This document shows, piece by piece, positions 25,499 to 45,254 of a DNA stretch of 64,000 bases; positions within the stretch are counted from its first letter, which is position 1; each line of letters begins with the position of its first letter. The stretch is from Lutraria lutraria (lineage: Eukaryota; Mollusca; Bivalvia; Venerida; Mactridae). A program made the position numbers and the translations under genes. The notes beneath the pieces are model-generated. The model was not told the DNA's origin and searched no databases. It saw only the letters and a program-made list of their open reading frames with translations. Where the stretch lies: the NCBI GenBank assembly GCA_964023205.1, contig OZ026847.1, positions 13,523,182-13,587,181 on the forward strand, given 5' to 3'.

Positions 25499-25886
25499 TT
25501 TCATATCTTCGTGTGTTCGCCCCCAAAAGTCGAAGCACGCCGACACGAACACACGATAAATTGATCATTTGTCGTGTCTTCGCCTTCGACCTTAGAGGGC
25601 GAACACACGAAGACACGAAATATTGAAGGCGAAATAACGAAATTTTCATAGGCGAACACACGAAATCTACTCTTGTAGAGTTTCGTGTCGGCGGGTATGA
25701 AATCGTCGTATCGGCGCCCTATATTTGTCGTGTGTTCGTGTTTTCGCCTCGAAAGGCGAAGACACGACGACACGAAACATTGCACATTATCGTATCGTCG
25801 TGCCGGCGTGCTTCGCCCCAAAGGACGAATACACGAACGCACGATAATGTGCAAGGTTTCGTGTCGTCGTGTCTTCGCCTTCCGGT
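25499..25886. repeat. Nested palindromic repeat of CGTGTCTTCGCC motifs
   Basis: GC-richer than its surroundings and built from both orientations of TTCGTGTCGTCGTGTCTTCG and AGGCGAAGACACGA. Several hairpins could form, for example TTCGCCTCGAAAGGCGAA at 25743–25760. The overlapping ORFs on both strands (67–141 codons) are a by-product of the stop-poor repeat. It is probably a foldback or MITE-type element. Confidence 0.75.
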
Positions 25887-32651
<6,765 letters not shown>

Positions 32652-34059
32652 TACAATAATCACCTCATTCCATTGAATCCATCTGTAGCCATCTTTGATT
32701 TAATGATTGTATGGTGCATGTTATAGATTATCCTTATAATTGAGATTTGTCTCAGAATTCAGTAAAAGTCATCAATAAATGTCACCTTAGGATTAAAAGG
32801 GCCTATCTGACAACTTTGAAAGAGCAAGATAGGGTGTTTTAATTCTAAGGGTGACGTTGTGTTTTACCAGTTCTAAACTGCACAAATCATCTATTTCATT
32901 AATTATGCTTACTAATCTAGAGCTGACACCTGTGTTTGATTGTACTGTCAGGACTCTGTGTCCAATGAATACAAAATTTGAGATTGCTCAGAAAACTCAA
33001 AATCTCCTTTTTATCTTAATGACTTCATACCTGGCATTTTGTTGATCATAGAATATTTACCTAAATCTAACTTAACTTTAAATATGAATTCAACCAAAAT
33101 ATGTTGAAAATAAGATAGATTAGAGCATAAAGTCTGTTTTAAATTTTATGTCCTTGGATTCAGGGGTAATGCATATAAGTTGTTTGACTTTGTGGCCTGA
33201 AATTTGTCTGTGGTCTGGCAACATAAACGGATATCTGATGTAGATAATTTTGTAAATCATGATCTTCCATATACATGTAAATGTCCATAAATATATCTTT
33301 TCATGTATCAGGCCAATGCTTATTGGATAAAATGTTGACCAATAACATTGTTGTATCATTTAGTTAAGCTATGTACATCTGTCCTGACTGGAGTTTTACC
33401 AATTCTCTTCAGTAGCTCACTTCATTATGGCAAATTAATTCTGTCATACTCAGAATTGAGCAAATCAAACTGAGAATTCTGATTTTATATATGATTTCTG
33501 AAGATCTTGGTATTTTAACTTTTGTGTATATTATTTATTGAAAATGTATTACCTATCTTTGGCATTTCCGTTATCTATGTGCAATATTATAATTATACCT
33601 GCGTATAAATGTTCGTATTTATTTATAAAACTCAATTGTATGCTCCCGTATCAATAGATCAGGGGCATGTTGTTTTCGGCCTGTTTGTCTGTCTGTTTGT
33701 TTTGTACCAAATGTTAACCTTGCTTATAAAATCAAATCGAATCCATCTACAATTATCAAAGTTTATAATATATTTTTTCCTTATTACAACCTCTACAGGA
33801 CGTGTTCATTTTCAGGTCAGTATGTCAAAAGGTCACATGTAAGGGGCATTGTATTTTAAAAACACATCTTGATAAATCTTTTTCTGGTCTGTTCTGTCTA
33901 TTGGATTTTCAATTTTGTTGAACCGTATTTTTCTCCCAGGTATTAATCTAACAACATCATACAGTTCTCATTTATTTATAAAACAATATATCTTATTACT
34001 GGTAATTAGTTTATTTGAATATTCATAGAGTAATACTTCTGTGGTTTTGATTTAACATT

Positions 34060-34275
34060 GCTCCAACTACCTAGGTCATGTGGCGTCTTTTCAACAAGGA
34101 ACACCTCCAGATATACACCTGGGTAGAACGAACCACTGACATTCTGAAAGCTAGCTGACCAGCTTTCTCACATGTGAAATTTGTATGGTCCTGGGTGAGA
34201 TTTGAACTCACAGCAGTGGGGGGCATGTACATAACTACTCAGAGACCATAATCACTGGACTGCAGAGGTACCTGA
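34060..34275 (-). repeat. Family 1 SINE, inverted
   Basis: On the minus strand a box-B-like gtgagttcaaatctc (34198–34212) is followed by the family body, including agctggtcagctag and cccaggtgtatatc. Confidence 0.5.
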
Positions 34276-36289
34276 GTTCTGACATAAGTCTTCCATTTTG
34301 ATCCTTGTTACTTAATCGGAATCGTCTAATTTGTTTTGTTTTATTCCAGCTTTTTGTTTCCATTACTATGTTAACAAAAATGACTTTCTACCAAACCACA
34401 CTTTAACTATGGTCGCTTATCCAAATACCCAACATTTTTTAAGGATGGCAATATAAATGATTTTTAATTAATTTTATTTTCATTTGATTTGTAATGTACC
34501 GGTACTTGTTTGTTGCATGCCATTAAGCAATTGTTTATCATTGAAAATTGGTAATTAATGTGTGGTAACAAAATTAATTTAGGTATGTATGGCATACTGA
34601 ATGCATGCATACATTATACAGTTTCCACTTAGATTTTTGTGTAGATAAACAGTGATTCATTTCCAAAACTGTAAATGCATTATAGATAATTGGTTGTGAA
34701 AATTCAGTTGATTCATAAGCATTTGAAATTATTTATTTCAGTTTTATTGAGATAGATATAATTTATCTATCATTATTATCTGATTATTCAATGTTTTCCA
34801 TTAACTTCTGCAAATTTGAATGAATATTATTTTTTTTTCATGAGCATAAATTTAGCATGCATGTGGTATTTTGTGTACAAGTAATGAATATTATACCATG
34901 TTAAGATTTCCTGAAAGGGTAACATCTTGTTGAATTATAACTTAATTTGTGTTTTGATTCATTTTTGCTGATGAATAATGTAATATGAGTCAGGCCTTGA
35001 ACTATTAGTTTTCTGTGGCATTTGTGGGCTGTAACTGCATGGAGACCATTTCCTGCATTAATATGTAAGTTGTATTTTTATCAGGTATCTACCGTAAGCA
35101 TAATTATATTTAACGTAAAAAGAATGATTTTTGTTTCTGATTAATGCGAAATGACTTTGATCATGTATTCATATGCTAGTTGTATATAATATGTGATACA
35201 TAATCATTTACCGGTTGTGAGAAAGAAGATGAATAATGTAACTTGTATATTTCTATATTGTAATACTGCAAGCTCTGTCTCTTTAGAACATTTAAGTTAA
35301 TAAACAAATTTGTTTGTTTCATGTAAGCCAACCGACCATAATTTTTCTCTGTGACCGAAGATTTTTTTATGAGGCCCGATGAAGGGTACATCCACTATCT
35401 CAATGTTCAACCTTTCTGAGTGTGTGCTTTCAAGAACAAAAAACAATCCCTGCCTTCCCTATTTTTAATGAGCATGTAACCATGCAGAAGCAAACATTTT
35501 TTTATGCTGTTACTGTTGTAAAATGAGAGAATCTGTTGAGCTTTTTGTAACATCTCAATTATCAGTTATTTCTTCTATTGTTTTGAATGAAGAGAATTTG
35601 ATTAAAAATGCTTATAAAAAGTATTATAAAGTTACCTATCATCAGCGTACAAATATTTTATAAACCAAAGAAATTTATGATTTTGTATATCAATGTTTGG
35701 TGTTTGGTGAAAAAGCAATTTTTTGTTCAGTAACGTTCTAGACATGTAACTTTGAATGGATATCTCAACTCATGATTACTTCATGAGTTTAGTTAAGGAA
35801 ATTTCTGAATTTAAAATTTCTGTTTTAGAGATGTATGTTAATGATTACAAATAAAACCTTTTTTATAACCACTTAAAAACTTTTTATGGTTGTTTATGAG
35901 TTAATGATTTATATTTTACTATGCCCGCCCCCTTGGGTTTTCATTAGACTACTGTAATTTAAGGAGGTGGCAAAATTTCCTACTATTGTGATATCACATT
36001 TGACCCTTTGGTACAAATTCTCAGGAGTCAGAATCCTTATTTTACTAATTCCAAGGGTTAAAATACAAGTTTAAGCATCAAATTAAAGTCCTCCCTGTAT
36101 CTTATGATGTAGGGGCATATAGCGATTGTCTTTTCCATCCGTCAGTATAAAGTTTAGATTTTACTGTTTCATCAAACAAGGCATTTGGGGCATATGGGTT
36201 TATTGAACACATCTTGTTATAATATTTCATTTATAATTTTTAAAACCTAAGGTGGATCTTAATCATTTTCCTTGTTTTTGTATGAAGCC

Positions 36290-36430
36290 AATCTGCTTAG
36301 GTCAATAGGTAGAGCGTTAGGTCAACAAACCACAGGTGTCTTGAAATCAAACCCTTAATGTGATACATGTTCTTTGTAGCAACTTGTTACAGGACATTGT
36401 GACTAAGGTCGTTTATCCTCCACCAGCAAC
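36290..36430 (+). repeat. tRNA-like SINE fragment
   Basis: cttaggtcaataggtagagcg resembles a tRNA box A. It is followed by ttgaaatcaaaccc at the box B position and ~80 bp of body. Confidence 0.35.
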
Positions 36431-36960
36431 TACTTATATGGAGAAGTTAGTTTTGACTTGTTCAGAATCAAAGTACTCGAAACACAGAAACTGAAGTTAA
36501 TAGATTTGCACTACAACATTGAACATGTTTAACAATGCATTGCAGATGTAGAATAACTAAGTACTTCGGTCTTAATCAAAATTTGTGAGCACTGAGGAGT
36601 AACGGAGGAATGGTTATTGGAAGCTAAACTCTCATTCAGTTTCTGGCAAGTTAGTACGGGTAGAATCCTGGAAAGCTGATAGAGTTAAATGCCCATCTAA
36701 ATGTAACTGACATATTGTTGAAGAGATGTGAAAACACCCCAAGAATTGTTTTGAAGCCCATTTAAGGTAACACATATGAACTGAATCTTGTATGTCTTAC
36801 TTCCTTGGATCTGTATGTCAGATCACATCATACAAGGACTTTTAGGTAAGTCTCTCGAGCTACTTCTATTCAGTGAACACACAGGTGTGTCTATTGAATT
36901 ATCTCTCCTCTTCAATACTGATCAGAATTAATTTTTTGGACTATAAAAATGAAACAAGCA

Positions 36961-39900
36961 AGGTTTAACATTTATTACTCAAAAAAAGGCAACAAAAATC
37001 TTTACAGACATCAGACTATCAATAAAAGTAACATTTCTAGGCCAGTAAAACAAACTTAATTATCCAGTATGACAACATTGAATTGACAATCATAATCCAA
37101 TTTTTCATGTCAGGTCACTATTACTGAGGTGCTTGTAAAAAATTCTAGTATTGAATAAACTGGCCTTGTAATCACTTTGAAGGGGCTATCCAGCTAGTTA
37201 AAGACACTTTCTGTATGTACTATGTTTATAAACCCCAGTGCAAAAAAATGGACTGAGCATACAGAAGGCCATATTTCAGACCCCTGGTGAAAAACAATGT
37301 TCAATAATAACAAAATTATAATTTTGTATAACTTCATAATGCAAGTTCAATGTTATCATACTATATTTATTATTAAAGAAGATCACAAAAATAACTAAAT
37401 AATATTTAATATATTAAATGACTTGTCTACTAAGAAAACTAAACAGACTGATTCACAATTTTTCACATTTGAATAAAATTCCTTCATTATAAAACAATTT
37501 TAAGATTATGCTCCAAGTATTACCAGAAATTGAATGGATGTATTAGGCAAATTATTATATACACACTGCCAACAATTCACATACTAAGATTCATTAACCT
37601 TGCTTGAATAGTGTTAAAGCTATCGCGGGATCCAGTCTTCAGGTGGAAAGACAGACCTAGTGAACACCGGTAGAGGACTAAAAAGTCATGTTAACAGTTG
37701 CCCGACTAACCAAATTATTTGGTACCAACCCTGAAGTATCTTAACAGTTTTTTAACAGCATTAAATATTCTACCCATTGATAAGTCATGACCAATAAAAT
37801 AGCTCAGGTAGATCCCAAAACTTATTATCCAAATACATGCAGACCTTTCATATTTTGGAGGTACAATTCCTTCCTAAATATGTTCGTACTTCAGATATCA
37901 GAAACTTTTAAGTTGGTTCCAATAAAAAAGGGTAAGTTGGAAACTGAAACCTTCTGGACTTATCCTATTGTATAGGATGTTTTAAATATTCAATAACAGC
38001 AAGATCATGAGATAATAATTTATAGGAACAAAATGTATACATAAAATAACAGTTTTTATGTGAGAATTCTCAAGTGTAATGAAATGCTACATGTTTCATC
38101 AAACTAAATGTTTAATTCTATAAACATGCAGTTAAACGGAAAGTCAGATAATGAAACTTAAGCCAATCAATTTCAAATAAAATATCACAGAAAAAAATAC
38201 ATGTATATCACATAAAAATCAACAAAAAAGTAAACAACACTATCAATACTGGCTTTAAGAAACCCTGATTAAGTGGTTTTAGCATAAAGCAATTATCAAG
38301 TGTTATTCCTATACAGGAACAAGAGGTCAAAACAAGATTGTGTTAATCCTAATGATACTTGTTCATTCATACAGATCCTGTTTCAAAATAGCATTTATTC
38401 CATACAGATCCTTTTGCATACTTACAAACCTTCAGGTTTTATTTAATGTCTTAGCAGAGAGAAGCAAGTAATGTTTAGTTCAACATTTGCAAACAAATAT
38501 TAGTCTTTCCAGTCTTCTAAAAATAGAGATATTCACAATTCCTGATATAATTAGAATGAAACTAAATTGAAAAATATTTTTGGTCATAAAAGTACTGACA
38601 TAAACATACAGTATTATTTCAACTACACATTACAATCAAAATTGGAACACCAGTACACTTTTCATCTGGAAAATAAATTTTAACAGTAAATACATTGAAA
38701 TGCAAGATATATGACAAGCACAGCTCTAACGCAATACAGTTCTTTATCATAACTGTTACATGGTTAGTGAAATTAGCATCAAGGCAAAAAGATCAATCAC
38801 TTACAACTCTAGGCCTTTACTTCTATTACCATACAGCATGCTAACAATTTAAAAACAATTTTGACAAATCATCACAGATTTACTCTGGTATACATAGGTT
38901 AATGAATAATCATTAAAACATAGTCATGAGAAAATCATTCATTGTTACAAAAAAGCACAGAAAAAATCTCATTCTGTCTCAACTTCTCAATAATATTTAC
39001 ACATTTAGTCCAGTCATGCCAACGAAAGACACAGTCCACTGAAGTTCTTCCTCATTTCTGAATAACTTTCTTCATCATAATTCAGATTATAATATATTGC
39101 AACGAGAGTGAACATTTTTGATGCTCATGTTCAGCCATCTGATTCTCATTACAAAGTGGCATAGTGGAAAGTTTTAGCTCATTATACATGTCAGCATTAT
39201 AAAGCAAAACAAATAAATACCAGGCACCAACATCACTATAAATATGTCAGCATATTTCTTATCAAAAACAGTTCAGAGGAAAATGAGAAAAAAACTGACC
39301 TGCAGAAAAAAAGGCTCAAAAAGGTTAGTGAAAACCAGAAACTTTTTATTTTAAAGACTGATTTGTTAAGGCCCTGTTAAAAAGTTGGACCTTATTCAGT
39401 TAAATCGCAAATATATTTATACATAACAGCAAAACCTGTGCTGAAAGCTCCAAGGTGAATAAAGGCCATTCTATGCAAAAACCATCACTGATTATCTAGA
39501 ACAAACTGACCTCTGAATAAAGGCCACCTGTCAATAAAGCCACATTCAAAGATGTAAGTGTACATGGCGTTGAAAAATACATCTAATCTCTACAAGCAAG
39601 AGGCTATCAGAAGTAAAAATTTCTGTGTTTTATCACTCATTGGGTCAAAATGTGTAATAACATAAATTGTGAAAAATCTTCAAGCACAGTGCTCACATCA
39701 ACACATCAAAAGTTGAGAGTCAAAAATTACATTTAATTGGCTGATATTAAATTGGGGAGACAACAACATTTCCTGCTAATTTAATATTATAGGTAACAAA
39801 AAATTCAAGACCAGCTCAAAAAGTTTTACAACTAATTTATCATTATTAACACATTTGTATTTAATAATAAATAAAATAATGTCATGAAATGTTTCATGAC

Positions 39901-40850
39901 TTGCATGTTTTCTAAGAAGACAAAATTACTAATTCATAAGAAATTGTCCAGTTATAAAGATCTACTTAGGTGATAGCAGAGACGTATACATCTCTGGTGA
40001 TATTGACTAGTGCATTGTAGCAAAATTGCATCTGAAAGCTAAGAAAATGTGTGCAATACAACAAATACAAAAGTGCACATTTTTTTGCACATTACATTGC
40101 TGAGCGTATGCTCAAAATAATGCCATAATAGATAGATAGATGACATCACTACACATTACTCCGCATTCATTATGCCAACATGCAGTAAAACAAATATATT
40201 ATCATGGATGTTAACAGCACTTTGTTTCCCTTCCAAAGAATGTTCTTAAACTGATATGTGCATAAAACTGAGTATCCTTTCATTTTGGGAAATTCAAGCA
40301 CTATATTTGGCCAAATTTTGAGAAGGTTAGTCTACTGAGTTTGAATAGCATAGTATTTTTGCGAATTTCTTGCCTAAAATTGGGAAAAAAACAGCCTTTC
40401 AGCAATTGGGAAGTCACTGAATTTCGGCCTCTGTTATAGAAGGAAAAAAGCCCTGGTTTACATACCAAATGTAGATAAATAAGTTGGTGCCAAATGACTA
40501 CAGACCTGGTAGTCCATGAATAAACACAATTCAAAAATGAAAAATGTGGAAAAATATTGCATAAATGCAAAGGCATAATAAATGGTATCATAATTGATCC
40601 CTCAGGCCATCCTTAAAAACAGTTAATAAGCCATTTATATTTCAATCCAAACATTTAGGTAATTATTTTTTTTTTTGTTGAACATGAAAAGCTGGAATAT
40701 AAAAAAAATTATCTGAGTCAAAATTGCTATTTATTTTTTTAAGTATTGTTGGGATCAAGAGATTATGAACGAGTCATTCTGATTTTTAGCTGAAAACATA
40801 CCGATATTTTGAGGATGGCCCTACTTGTAATAAATTGAACTAAGGGAATA
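36961..40850 (-). other. Probable long 3' UTR of CPTP
   Basis: The region has no ORF, splice-bounded exon or recognised repeat of note apart from a short GATA tract at 40128–40141. On the minus strand an AATAAA (inverse of tttatt at 36970–36975) could end a ~3.9-kb CPTP 3' UTR. This is a suggestion from position and lack of other features. Confidence 0.35.
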
Positions 40851-41867
40851 TTATGGTAGATTATGCAGTTTGTGGTCAGAATACAGTTTTTCAACAATAT
40901 CAAAAATCTTCATTCCAAGTTTCCCAGTGTTTTCTAAAAGCTTCTCAGTTGAATGTATGTCTTCAATCTTCAGTTTTTCCATGAAATGTTGTCTAGATGG
41001 CAAAGTGTAAACTGCAACATCAACACCTTTTCGTATAACCCATGGATGATGCTTGGACAATGTGCGGTAATAACTCTTAGAGCAAACTCCAGACAGCTTT
41101 GCACTCTCTCCACCACTGACAATAGCTAGCAGAAAATCTGAGACAAATTCTAAAGCACGATGCAATCGTAGCAAAGTTCTAGAACCAGAAGCTTTTTTCT
41201 TGTTATCTGTTGTTTTTGTTGACATCTCAAACTCAATCATACCCTGTATTGTCTGGTAATGTTCTCCAATACTAGATTTCCGGTAATCTCTCAAAATACC
41301 GATTTTCTCTACGACATCTGAGTTGACAAAACCAAACACAGTGCCCATTAGTTTCAACAGTCTGAAAATAATGACAAGGGAAACTTGATTTTCAATAGAA
41401 TAACCCATGATTATCACATATCCAAGCACAGTAACAATTTATAATAGCAAAATATTACAGCAATTTGTAAAATAGTGTCATGGCAACCATGGAATGGATT
41501 ACCAAACAATTGAATTGTAACTAATTGGACACTCAAAAAAGAATAAATACATTTAAGACATTTAGATACACATCACAAAAATGTATTTATGTCCAATATG
41601 TTTGATAAATGTTACCACAAATCATTACTAATCGGATTTCGGAAAATATTAATGCTATAATATTAATTATTCTAAATTATTTATTTACATCGCGAAATCT
41701 AATGACAACTCATTTTAGATCTATCCACGAAATGGTTCAACTTACTTGGACACCTCATCATACGCATGTATGTAGTTATCCATACAAATACTGCCAGATT
41801 CATTATAGCACGAAAGCAAACGATCGTATAACCTTTGCAAATCGAAGTGATCTGATTCCGACGCCAT
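40851..41867 (-). CDS. CPTP: Ceramide-1-phosphate transfer protein (GLTP fold)
   Basis: Two exons, 41867–41746 and 41361–40851, join in phase (AA|A across the intron) to give 210 aa, close to the vertebrate ~214. The start sits in AAGATGGCG, a good initiation context. The order of motifs is that of the GLTP family, CPTP branch: LMGTVFGFVNSDVVEKI, then SRTLLRLHRALEFVSDFL, then SYYRTLSKHHPWVIRKGVDV and YTLPSRQHFMEKL, ending KLYSDHKLHNLP. The conserved Asp (near NSDV), the Arg pair in LRLHRAL and the HPW histidine correspond to the phosphate/sphingoid recognition residues known in this family. CPTP is a cytosolic carrier of ceramide-1-phosphate between membranes. The minus-strand ORF extends upstream of 41361 into intron and should not be used as the N-terminus. 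Confidence 0.94.
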
Positions 41868-42872
41868 CTTGGTGGTTCGATAAGGTATAACACGTCTAAT
41901 TTGGTAAGGTCAGACTCCGTCAAATCTCAGTACTAATAACTTTATATACAAAACGACTTTTAAAGGTCGGGTGTCTATAATTTGGCAATATAATACTCGA
42001 ATACACAAAAACTCCGCAACGTAGCAAGTAGATTTTGTAAAAAAACTCGTGATAGATCTAATCGATTACATAAAATTGATGTTGTTTTGTTGAAGACTAT
42101 ATAAGATTGATGTGTCACGACTGCCTATATATAAATACGCCAAATACGTAAAAAGGTGGTATTTATGTTATTTACAAGGATGAAATATCATACTTTCACA
42201 TCAAACAACAACAAAATCTAATTTTAGTCGAAGCAGGGATGCTATATGCAATATAGCATCTCTGGCCGAACGCGCAAAAGATAGAGTTTTAAATCAATTA
42301 TTGCGATAGACACTGTACCCCGGCCTTAATTTTATCAAGTTGGTCCATAAGCCTCACATTCCTGGTTCAATGATTTAGTTTTTAAATCTATAAATTGATT
42401 AAACTTGATATTATCAAACATCCATGCAGTATCTCTATATGAAATAAAATTGGTTAAAATTTTCCGACCACCCTTCCCGATTGAACTTATGATCAATCAG
42501 GGACACTTAATTAATAATAATTAAAAAGTGTACATGCTTAATTTCATTGTGATACTGTTTGTTTTATAAGATGATGAATCGATCTAATTTATTAAGAAAA
42601 TTGTTGAATGACATAAACAATTGATATAACATATACATGTAGTTTAATACACGTATAGCAATCATCCTATATAGAATTTTTTTTTATATAACTACCATAT
42701 GATCTATAACGATAGCGACATTTTTCTACTGCAATAAACAAAACGAATCTATTCTCAATAAAGTCTAGTATAAATGTACATTTGTTAGCAAAATTTTAAT
42801 TCTGGGTTAAGAAAATTTACCAAAATAGTCCCATATATGCAATGCTTATGTTATTCCTTCCCATGGCTACGA

Positions 42873-43028
42873 AACGTTGAATTCTACGGAGCCCAAAAAA
42901 GGTGATTTTTGCCATAATGACTATTTCGTTATTACGAAATATCTATTAATTATTAATAAATGGTTAAGAAATTAATAATAACAAAAAATAATATATGTCG
43001 CTTTAGGGACTCCGTAGAATTCAACGTT
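42873..43028. mobile_element. 156-bp MITE with ~20-bp terminal inverted repeats
   Basis: The left end AACGTTGAATTCTACGGAGC is the near-perfect inverse of the right end GGACTCCGTAGAATTCAACG. The interior is AT-rich and non-coding. A target-site duplication was not clear. Confidence 0.85.
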
Positions 43029-44265
43029 TAAAGTTTTTAACAAACGCCTAAACTGTAATGAATTTTCTTCTCCAAAGACATGTATTACACGTTTTTGAAG
43101 AGGTTATAAGTATACATCACTCCTTTTATGTATTAAGATACTTTTGGATTGGACCACGTCATATAAAACAATCTCAGAAAATTTCTACATGTATACACAT
43201 TTTAGGCATAAAATAAATTGTTTGTTTCTGGTTGCCCAATCTACCATATTTTTCTTCGCGACTCGAGACTTTTCATTAGCCCGGGGAATGGAAAATCACT
43301 TTCTGACCGTGATTTTTCACCTTCCTTACCACATGCTTTCAAGAGCCCCCCCCCCCCAAAAAACGACCTGCCAATCACGTTTTAATGAGCATGTACCAAC
43401 CAGTAACAAACATTTTTAGGCCTTATGGATCCAACATGTTTTCGGTAAATTATTTAGTCACCGAAACAGCACTTTTACGTGTTCACTACCACTATGAATT
43501 CAAGTGGTGAAAAAGACATACATTTGTTACATTACAGTCGACAGTATTTAAAGAACACGAAACCGAAACTTTCAATGTTTGTTTCATATGCCATTGTTCC
43601 TGCCAGCCACACGTCATTATTGCATCAGATATGGGTTTGACCGTGACAACAGGCTCTGTGCTATGATACTGTTACGTAGATCTAAATTTACATCCAATTC
43701 ACGCAAATGACTTTTATCAATAAATAAATAAATGATATTTGCATGGCAATTGTTTTCTGTTTACGTGTATTCGCTAAATAATCTAAGTTAAGACATGTAA
43801 TCATTTCTATGAAAAAGCTACATAGGTCCTGAAACCACGTAATAAGATAGAAGTTTTTATTTCTTTATCTATTTCTTATTTTTGGTAGAAGCAAAATGCA
43901 TACATTTAAAGCCTATATATATAGTGATACTGCATGACTTGGTCTGACTCAGACGTGGATTTAGCTATAGTATGGTTAAACTTGTGTCAAATATGTTGGT
44001 TGGGAGAATGATTATTTAATATCATGCTGGAAATATCGTACTAAATATTAATTGTCTTTTAAAAAGTTTTAATGTCGATCTGTTTCAACCATTTACGCAA
44101 AACTTACCGAGTATCAAAATTAGAAATTTATTTACGTGAGCTACTAATTGTCGAGGATACTTAATATTTTAATGTTTATACGAAGACGCTGCCGTCCAAC
44201 ATGATCGACTTCCAAGTGTATAGTCATTAAATGTGAAGCACTAAATACTAAAAGTACTACCAGGT

Positions 44266-44520
44266 CGCGGCCGCATGGTCCAGTGGTAAACGCACTCGAT
44301 TTGTAACCCAGCGATCCGAGTTCGAGTCCAGGTCGTGGCAGGTCATATCCATGAAAATTTGACAACACTTTCGATTTTCCTCCATCTATGTAAGAGTTGC
44401 CGATTCTTATGGAAGGGTAAGTTAGTACTGGTTGGAATACCGTCCAGGACAAACCGGTTAGGTGAATCGACCGCCGCACATAATTCACGGGAAAAAATGT
44501 TGAAAACGACATTGAACCCC
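44266..44520 (+). repeat. tRNA-derived SINE (family 2, Thr-like head)
   Basis: The head has box A tggtccagtgg (44276–44286) and box B agttcgagtcc (44319–44329). An anticodon-loop-like tttgtaacc suggests a tRNA-Thr(UGU) ancestor. The acceptor stem does not pair, so it is not a functional tRNA. The ~180-bp body (gattttcctcc, gttagtactggttggaatac, ccgccgcac) matches the copy at 62.9 kb. Confidence 0.75.
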
Positions 44521-45254
44521 TTTAACTAACAGTAAATAAATACTCTTTTAGATTTAGATCGAAGACGCATTTTGAAGCATAGAAGCCACTTAATGAAAAA
44601 GCATTAAGTGTTTCAATATTGATGCACCTGGATATCAGGTAACATATAAAACATTATGCTTCTAATACTGCACGTTGTTAAGTAAATGTTAATACTTTAA
44701 ACGTTCTGAAATTTCTATGTATTTCAATTTCAGTTTACATTAGGCGCGTTCGTTCGTTCTGTATGATATCGTATATATAAAATGAATACAAATATAAAAA
44801 AGGACTTTTGACCTGGTATATCTCAATTACGATCTACTACGAATATCCGGTGAAAGATATGTATATTAAGGTGAAATTACGCTGAATTTAAAGTGTATAT
44901 TTAGTTACGTGAATACATATCAGATACATGAAGAAATTTGACTCATTTATTTAAACTGTATACGTTCGTACGCATAGTACTTTTAATTAATTCACTATGT
45001 TAATGATATACATGTACCACAAGAGTTGACTATCTATTACACAGATACATCAACTTATAAGTTATTAATGAAAAAAATCTTATAAGTAATTCAAAACTTT
45101 ATTGTGACAAATTATACATCCTCTATCCACGCCAGTGACTCTTAAATATTATTTACGACGAGCAAATTTTCTGAAACAAATACTGTTTATATACTTTAAG
45201 AGTGACCTTCATAAATTGGTTGATAGAAAGAGAACTTTACCTATAAGTGCCAAG

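Larger units (their letters stand above)
32652..36960 (+). other. LZIC downstream region, likely long 3' UTR and intergenic DNA
   Basis: No further exon is seen. Candidate AATAAA signals occur at several places, including about 32774 and about 35851 (caaataaaacctt). The more distal one would give a 3' UTR of ~3 kb. SINE-like fragments lie at 34060–34275 (minus orientation) and 36290–36430. Confidence 0.4.
41868..45254. other. Intergenic region between CPTP and GCLC
   Basis: CPTP (minus) and GCLC (plus) diverge from this 3.4-kb interval. The CPTP start overlaps a YY1-like AAGATGGCG motif. Apart from the MITE at 42873–43028 and the SINE at 44266–44520, I see no feature. A poly-C tract lies at about 43349–43361. 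Confidence 0.5.

Noticed and set aside
41362..41429. Upstream extension of the CPTP ORF (MLGYVIIMGYS…)
   Set aside because: This is intron sequence read through. The true N-terminus comes from the exon at 41867–41746, which restores the family's conserved start of the domain.
44266..44340. Functional tRNA-Thr gene
   Set aside because: Boxes A and B are present but the acceptor stem does not pair, and a SINE body follows. The same holds for 62.9 kb, and the 55.2-kb copy has a mispaired acceptor stem.
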